Origin: Nyssa sinensis
Lineage: Eukaryota > Streptophyta > Magnoliopsida > Cornales > Nyssaceae
Direction of reading: 5' to 3'
Assembly: GCA_008638375.1 (NCBI GenBank)
Contig: CM018038.1
Span: 32,843,169-32,907,168, forward strand
DNA: 64,000 bases
Shown: in pieces, positions 58,730-64,000 of the stretch
How the letters are laid out: the number at the start of each line of letters is the position of its first letter
Numbering within the stretch: the first letter of the stretch is position 1
Position numbers and translations under genes: made by a program
The notes under the pieces: generated by a model
Databases searched by the model: none
The model's input: the letters and a program-made list of their open reading frames with translations, nothing else
What the model was told of the DNA's origin: nothing

Positions 58730-59210
58730 TGTTACAAAAAATTAAATAAAAGAAAAAAAGTCATCCAACCTAATTTTTTTCATAATATGTCAATTGTTAA
58801 CCGAAACTAAGAATTCATATGTATAAATAGTGGTACATTTTGTATAATTAGTGGTTCATTTAAAAAAATAAGTTGGATGGGTTTTTTCTCTTTTACTTTT
58901 TCTTATATTTTTCCTCATATTTTTCATAATAATAGTCAAAAAAAAAAAATTTCTTGGTAATTGAGTTTCTCTTTATTATACAATTTTGGTTGCACAATTT
59001 TCTCATGTTTGGTTCTTTTGTAACAAATGGGGCACCCAAATTTATTTAGGGCTATTTAAACCTAGAATTGTATAAAATTTACCACTCACTGCTTGTACGA
59101 AAATATACCACTACTTGTACAAAAATCTAACAATACTTGTACAAAAAAGTATTGCCACTTGTATAGAATTGTACCACTATTTGAACAAATGAACTTTTTT
59201 TTTTTTTCTT
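58730..59210 (-). repeat. Inverted copy of the GTACAA-type repeat
   Basis: Bases 58930-59200 read in reverse match 56500-56900: ggtaaattttatacaattctaggtttaaa, then ccaaatttatt, and the four ttgtacaa-type units (59093-59175). The part 58740-58800 is similar to 56285-56345 in direct orientation (aagtcatccaaccta). The MITE and the duplication of 57136 lie between the two arms. Confidence 0.5.
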
Positions 59211-59727
59211 TCTGGATTTTCTTAATTGTTAGCCTTGGTAAAAAAACTCTATGGAATGATAGGTGGTTGTGCTGATCCTTGAAAACCCCTCATTGGTGAA
59301 AAGTTCGGCGAGGAGCTAGAGTGGATGTATGCTTGGTTAACCAAACCATTACAAATCTCGAGTCCCTTTTATGAATGCTTTATTGTTATATATTGATTGA
59401 ATGGATGCAAGAATTACTCATACAATCATCACATGTTTCATCAAGTTATAGATTGAATTTATAGTAATATATGATTATTCTAATCAAGTCAATTGTAATA
59501 AGGTAAATCGATCAATTGAGTTTATTTTTGTAAGCATAAGAATATGCATTTGTGTGAAGTAAATTCCAAATTGTGAGTCGCTAAATTGTGATAGTGAGTT
59601 AATAGAACAATTGTGTTGACTTGTGCTTACATGGTAACATCTTACTTAAACCAATTCTTAATCATATCACAAAGAATAGAAGGGGTTAGGACTAAAAGTG
59701 AAAAAATGTAACTTAAGGCATAATATT
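59211..59727. other. Noncoding DNA, nothing recognised
   Basis: AT-rich DNA without a supported gene or repeat boundary. Confidence 0.45.
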
Positions 59728-59890
59728 TTTTTTTCCGGATAAGTGTATATATATTCAAAATGCAGAGGGAGGCGAACTCATAATTACATGGAAAAGGCTA
59801 TAAATTCAAAGTGTTAAGAACCCCAAAAAATGTACAAAGCAGACTACATAATGCACAAGTACTTTTTATTATGACTGCTCGGAATGGAAT
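59728..59890 (-). mobile_element. LINE 3'-end remnant
   Basis: Reading leftward, a sequence ending in gaatatatatacacttatcc and a poly(A) run resembles the 3' end of plant L1 elements. Only the untranslated tail is present. It carries no coding block. Confidence 0.5.
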
Positions 59891-60029
59891 AATCAGAAAT
59901 CAAAGGCCTAGATCATGAATATATATATCGCTTATGAGCAGTCCAGCTTAGCAATGAAACATAGTGGTTTTAATTATTCTGAGTGCATTTGTATCAGTTT
60001 TTTCTTTGTTTGTCTTGGCACTTACATAT

Positions 60030-60287
60030 TGTTGGAGTTCCTATTTTCTTTATGGTTCATTTTTTTTTTTTTGGGGGCTTATTTTTATTATTGACAGTGT
60101 TCCATAGGGACAATATTGTTAATTTTTTATATTTTTTATATCTACATTTAATAAAATCTGGTAGTGTAGACAAAGATCACTGTATGCTTACTTGACAAAA
60201 TCAATGTTATTCTTTCTTCTCCTCCTTCCATCTATCTCTTTTTATATCATACAAATCCTAAATATCCGTAGATAGTCTAATTTAACA
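60030..60287 (+). repeat. 5' LTR with initiator-Met primer-binding site
   Basis: The LTR runs TGTTGGAG...TTTAACA, 258 bp, and is followed directly by TGGTATTAGAGC (60288-60299), a one-base variant of the usual TGGTATCAGAGC primer site. A T-rich promoter region is present, but no clear TATA box was picked. Confidence 0.78.
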
Positions 60288-60864
60288 TGGTATTAGAGCA
60301 CAGATTAGTAGCCAAGTATCACCGAGAACACAATAGGGATTCTCAAGGGAAAAAGAGAGGCAGCCGCATGCTGACGTCATCATTGGAGTGCTGACATCAG
60401 CATGACATCATTTGTGGTGGTCAGAAGTCATTGCTCAGGTCATTTTTCTCTTCTGGTGATTGTGGTAATTTTTTTTTGAAGGCATATAGAGCGTGTTTTC
60501 AATTTTTGGATTTTTTTTTTGTGGAAAAGGGGCCATTTTTTCGATCTACAATTTTTTATGGACTCGAAGGTGTTGATCCTTGGGTTTTTTCCTAAGAGGT
60601 GCGACGAGGGATCCTTTTTGTAGATTTGATCATCCTTGTGTTGTTTTGCAAGGTTTTTGTTTGAAAAACATCTCCTCCAGTGTTCAGCCTTTCAAACTGT
60701 GGGACCCTTTGTTGCGTGTTTGGATCTTTTTTTTTTTTTCTTTTTGTTTTCTTTGGTATTAAAAGAACATCCTCTGCTGGTTGGCTCTTCTAGTTTGTGT
60801 CTCCAACGTGGTTTATTGTTATCTATTGTTTCTTTTGGTGTGTTATTTTGGTGATGGTTGATAT

Positions 60865-62010
60865 ATGGCAAGTTTGGATGATATCCAGAGTTACTCGGTG
60901 GATGATCAAGTGATGTCAATTGCCTTTGTGAAGTTGAATGGTAGTAATTATCATTCCTAGTCTCATACGATTAAGGTTTTCCGACATGCGAAGAGGAAAG
61001 TCAAATATATTATTGAGGATCCTCCTCATTTAGACTCGAAAAATTATGAGGACTGGTAAAGTAAGAATTCATTAGTAATGACCTGATTGTGGCTTAGCAT
61101 AGAGGCTTATGTGATCTCTAATGTTCAACTTCTAGACACGGCCAAGAAGATACATGTATCTCTTGAAGAGAATGTTTCTCGGGTCTTATCAACTTTTTCA
61201 GCACAGGATATTATGGTACTTTGAAAAGTATGTGGGAAGAACTCATGCTCTGTTAGCCATTGAGTGCTGATTTGGAGGTTCAATGTCTTCAGCATAAAGA
61301 GTTTTAGGCGGCCTTGTTTTTATCGAGTCTTAATTCAGAGTGTAGTGTATTTAAAGATCAGATTTTGGGTGAGAAACTTCGGACAGCTGCCAATGCTTAT
61401 TCTTGTCTGTAGTGTGATTCTCTTAATTGCAGATCTTCTTCTTTGTCAAAGGACTCCTCTGCAATGTTCTCCAGTGGTAGTAGTCGTCGTGTTGTTCGTA
61501 TTGGTGGTGGTGGTGATTGTGGGGGTGCATATCATTCTACTCAAGGTGGTAGTCGTGGTGGTTGAGGTAGTGGTTGTGGAGGATGTGGTGGTTGGATGAG
61601 ACGTGGTAATGGTTCCAAGAAGCCTAACAATTTGTAGCATAATCTCGTCTTCCAAAAAGCCTTCCTAACATACCGAGGATTATTGTTCGGATAAGTGGGG
61701 AAGACGAGATTATGCTAACCGGACTTTTGACAATACTTCTGTTGCTATAGTGCCACAGTTGTCTTCAAATGGTCTTATTGCTTCACCTTTTAGGTCTCAC
61801 GAGGACATTACTTCTCAACTTAGCCAGCTCTTTCATTAGTTGTCTTCACTTTTTCCCACCATCTTTACTTCTGCTAGTTTAGCCAATAAAGGCAATTCAC
61901 CACCTTAGGTTATTGATTTTAGAGCTAATGCTCACATGTTTGGTATTTCTTTGCCATTCTCTAATTTTCGTCCATCTAAATCACGTATTATGTTAGTTGA
62001 TGGTTCCAAG
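60865..62010 (+). pseudogene. copia gag, broken, with glycine-rich nucleocapsid part
   Basis: The start codon at 60865 opens MASLDDIQSYSVDDQ, VKLNGSNYHS, a stop where tryptophan is expected, then HTIKVFRHAKRKVKYIIEDP. The next block VQLLDTAKKIHVSL (about 61117-61160) and a Gly/Arg-rich stretch (61480-61600) are the N-terminal and RNA-binding regions of copia gag. A degraded CCHC-like EDYCSDKW is near 61675. The protease start LVDGSKD appears at 61995-62013, just before the MITE. Several shifts and stops break it. Confidence 0.82.
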
Positions 62011-62877
62011 GATCAAAATTTCGTTTTGTTTCTATCGAAATAGCCGAAACGTTTCCGTTTCCTAGTGAACCGAAACGAAATACTAGTGGAATACTGAAAC
62101 TCACATGTTTCCAAGGAAACAAAGTTGTTTTCATAAAAACATACTAAAACTAGTGGAAACATACCGTAATAGTGGAAACATACCGTAATAGTGGAAACAT
62201 TTCTTTCGTATCAACAATACTTTTAGAAGTTGGTAAAAGATAATATCTATTTGTTTTTTAAATGGAGGAGATTGAAAGATTAAAACCCAAAATTATAAGA
62301 AGATATTTCTATTTTGTCTCAAAAGCAGTAGACAATGAGAAGTAAAAGTAGTGAAAATAAAATGTAGATAAATAATTTATTTTAATACTTAGTTACTAAT
62401 TATAATAAGTTTAAATTACTATATTTTTACTTATTATATTATATGTAACTTGTGTCAAATTGTCTAAGTCGTGGATAATACACAATATATATTTATTATT
62501 TTATGGTTTATAATAATTTTACATATTTTACAGCGAATATATAATAAATTCATATTACATAAACAAATTAGCTCTAAATATTTTATACTAGTTTCTAATA
62601 AGTAAAGAGTTATTTGATATTAATGACTAATTTACATTTACGTTATTTTTTTTTAATTTCACCCTAGTATCTTCTTGTGTAGATGGACATGTACCCTAAA
62701 ACATTTCCAATTAATTATAATATTTATCTTCACACATTTATGTATTTTACTTTATGTTTCCAAGTGTTTCTATACATTTTAATTTTTTTCATCGTTTTCA
62801 CTATGTTTCTGAAACGTTTTCGAAATGTTTCCGTTTTCTAGGTAACCAAAACAATACTACGAAACGAAATTTTGATC
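62011..62877. mobile_element. MITE-like insert, 867 bp, with 16-bp inverted termini
   Basis: The ends are GATCAAAATTTCGTTT and its exact inverse. Just inside, gaaacgtttccgtttc-type motifs occur in both arms (62035-62090 and 62810-62850). A 19-bp unit (agtggaaacataccgtaat) repeats about three times at 62150-62210. The copia reading resumes on both sides. No transposase. Target duplication not determined. Confidence 0.8.
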
Positions 62878-63050
62878 ATTGGATGGTTATTTTCGACTAG
62901 TGCTTGGAACTGTTGATCTTCATCCTACCATGCTATGCCCTTAAATTTTGGTTTATTTGTGCTGCACTTTCCTTTTAACCTATTATCTATAAGTCAGTTT
63001 ACCAAATTTTTACAGTGCTTTGTCTTTTTCTCCGTCCTCTATGTCCAATT
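62878..63050 (+). pseudogene. copia pre-integrase fragment after the MITE
   Basis: The frame near 62950-63040 reads CCTFPFNLLSISQFTKFLQC, matching the FPFNLLSISQLTK block that follows copia protease. This confirms that the element on both sides of 62011-62877 is one and the same. Confidence 0.75.
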
Positions 63051-64000
63051 TCATTTTTTGATAAGTAAACTTCTATTAAAGAACCACCAAAGGGGTGCAC
63101 CCGAGAACAAAAATAATTACAAGAAACTAAGGATCAAAACAGTGTAAAAAAGACAAAAAGTTATCTATAGCCATAGATTGACATCCCCCACCCCCCCCCC
63201 CCAAAAAAAAAAAAAAAAAAAAACCAGAAAAAGAGGGATCTACCGAAGATTTTATTATCCATAAAGGGGCTTCAATCCCCTAAAAAACTCTATTATTTCT
63301 CTCTCCATATGCTCCACCAAATATAGAGAGGAGTCATGAGCCACACCTTTCTAACCCTTCGAGGAGACTTCCCTCTCCACGAAGTGAGAACATCTGACGT
63401 AGGCTCCGACATAACCCAACATATACCAAATGGGCCAATCAAAAGCCTCCAAATCTCCCAACTGAAGGGGGATGAATAAGCAGATGATTCAGTGTCTCCT
63501 CATGGCACCTGCAAAGACAACAACGATTAATCAAAATCTGACCTCTTCTTCTCAAGTTGTCATGGTGAGGATCCTCCCCCAAGCTGTTGTCCAAACAAAG
63601 AAGGCAACCTTCAAAGGAGCTTTTGATTTCCAAATAGCTTGCCATGGGAATTGTCAATTCCTCTCGCCCAAGAAAAGAAGATAATACGACTTTATAGAAA
63701 AATCCCCCCTGTACAACCAACAAAAAATGTCCACCCCCGATTCAGAAGGGCGAATCCTGTAAAAAAAAAAAAAAAAAAGAATAAAACTCATGACCTCCTC
63801 CAACTCCCAATCACGAAAAGGCCTGATAAAGGAAACATCCCACATCAATGAACTCTCACATCTTCTCATATAATCCCCAACAGTAGCCATTCTGTTAACC
63901 GCTACCCTGTATAAGCTTAGGAATGCTATACAAAGCGGACCCTGATCACTCCAACCATTTTTAATGCTTTGCTGAACACTTGACCTGTAAGTTAATCTAA
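63051..64000 (-). mobile_element. L1-type LINE, minus strand, inserted in copia, runs off the right edge
   Basis: The 3' end is at about 63051: the minus strand ends in tttacttatcaaaaaa, the usual plant L1 tail. ORF2's C-terminal zinc finger is read leftward from 63723: GRILT..., [20 protein letters not shown] and EETLNHLLIH. A frame from 63890 encodes DVSFIRPFRDWELEEVMSF, the preceding ORF2 segment, with a poly(T)-derived insertion. A long C/A run lies at 63187-63222. The 5' part is outside the window. Confidence 0.85.

Larger units (their letters stand above)
60030..63050 (+). mobile_element. Ty1/copia retrotransposon, 5' half, interrupted by a MITE and a LINE
   Basis: The 5' LTR, primer site, leader, gag and pre-integrase region are present. 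A MITE-like unit occupies 62011-62877, and at about 63051 a minus-strand LINE cuts the element off. Pol is not in the window. Stops and shifts occur in gag, so the copy is inactive. Confidence 0.88.

Noticed and set aside
61264..61655. Val-rich (plus) and Thr-rich (minus) frames
   Set aside because: They are shadows of the glycine-rich copia gag region.

Overview
This is nuclear DNA from a flowering plant, most likely a eudicot. It has intron-containing genes with GT-AG splice sites, a plant patellin, a plant-type MIC10, and a dense load of Ty1/copia, Ty3/gypsy, LINE, SINE and MITE sequence. The noncoding DNA is AT-rich. No bacterial, organellar or CRISPR feature is visible.

Only two host genes can be supported. 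(1) A minus-strand patellin (SEC14-GOLD membrane-traffic protein, four exons, 18688-20857). Its first exon carries two apparent single-base A insertions that break the frame and are either assembly errors or real lesions. (2) A plus-strand MIC10 subunit of the mitochondrial MICOS complex (exon 1 47457-47586, exon 2 53149-53288, last exon not located). Its 5.56-kb first intron is filled mainly by a 5'-truncated LINE, itself hit by a 298-bp Tourist-like MITE.

Layout. 1-2790: LTR-like sequence on the minus strand. 2791-6494: decayed minus-strand copia element with its 5' LTR. 6495-10630: AT-rich DNA, a SINE with a 14-bp target duplication, and two gypsy LTR ends. 10640-13038: decayed plus-strand copia with 3' LTR. 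13040-18650: unassigned DNA with two local tandem duplications. 18688-20940: patellin and promoter. 21240-25560: AT-rich repeats and a CACTA-like remnant. 25927-46529: a nest of gypsy elements. A Tat-type gypsy (LTR, gag, protease, RT, RNase H, integrase) is split by a 1.24-kb solo LTR. It is cut off by a gag-only gypsy element with LTRs of about 3.9 kb, whose 5' LTR holds a 3,484-bp solo LTR with a clean 5-bp target duplication. A further LTR fragment follows and holds a 1,212-bp solo LTR, also with a 5-bp duplication. 47457-53288: MIC10. 53490-59890: repeat remnants, two SINE-like copies, tandem duplications and a palindrome-ended MITE. 60030-64000: a copia element (LTR, primer site, gag) interrupted by an 867-bp MITE-like insert and then by a minus-strand LINE that runs off the window.

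The host genes have no visible functional link to each other. The mobile elements appear dead: every coding region has stops or frameshifts, two catalytic motifs are altered, and many stops look like single C-to-T or G-to-A changes, as expected where methylated cytosines decay. I found no convincing new biological system. The most informative features are the nest of datable insertions, the patellin frameshifts and the transposon-filled MIC10 intron.
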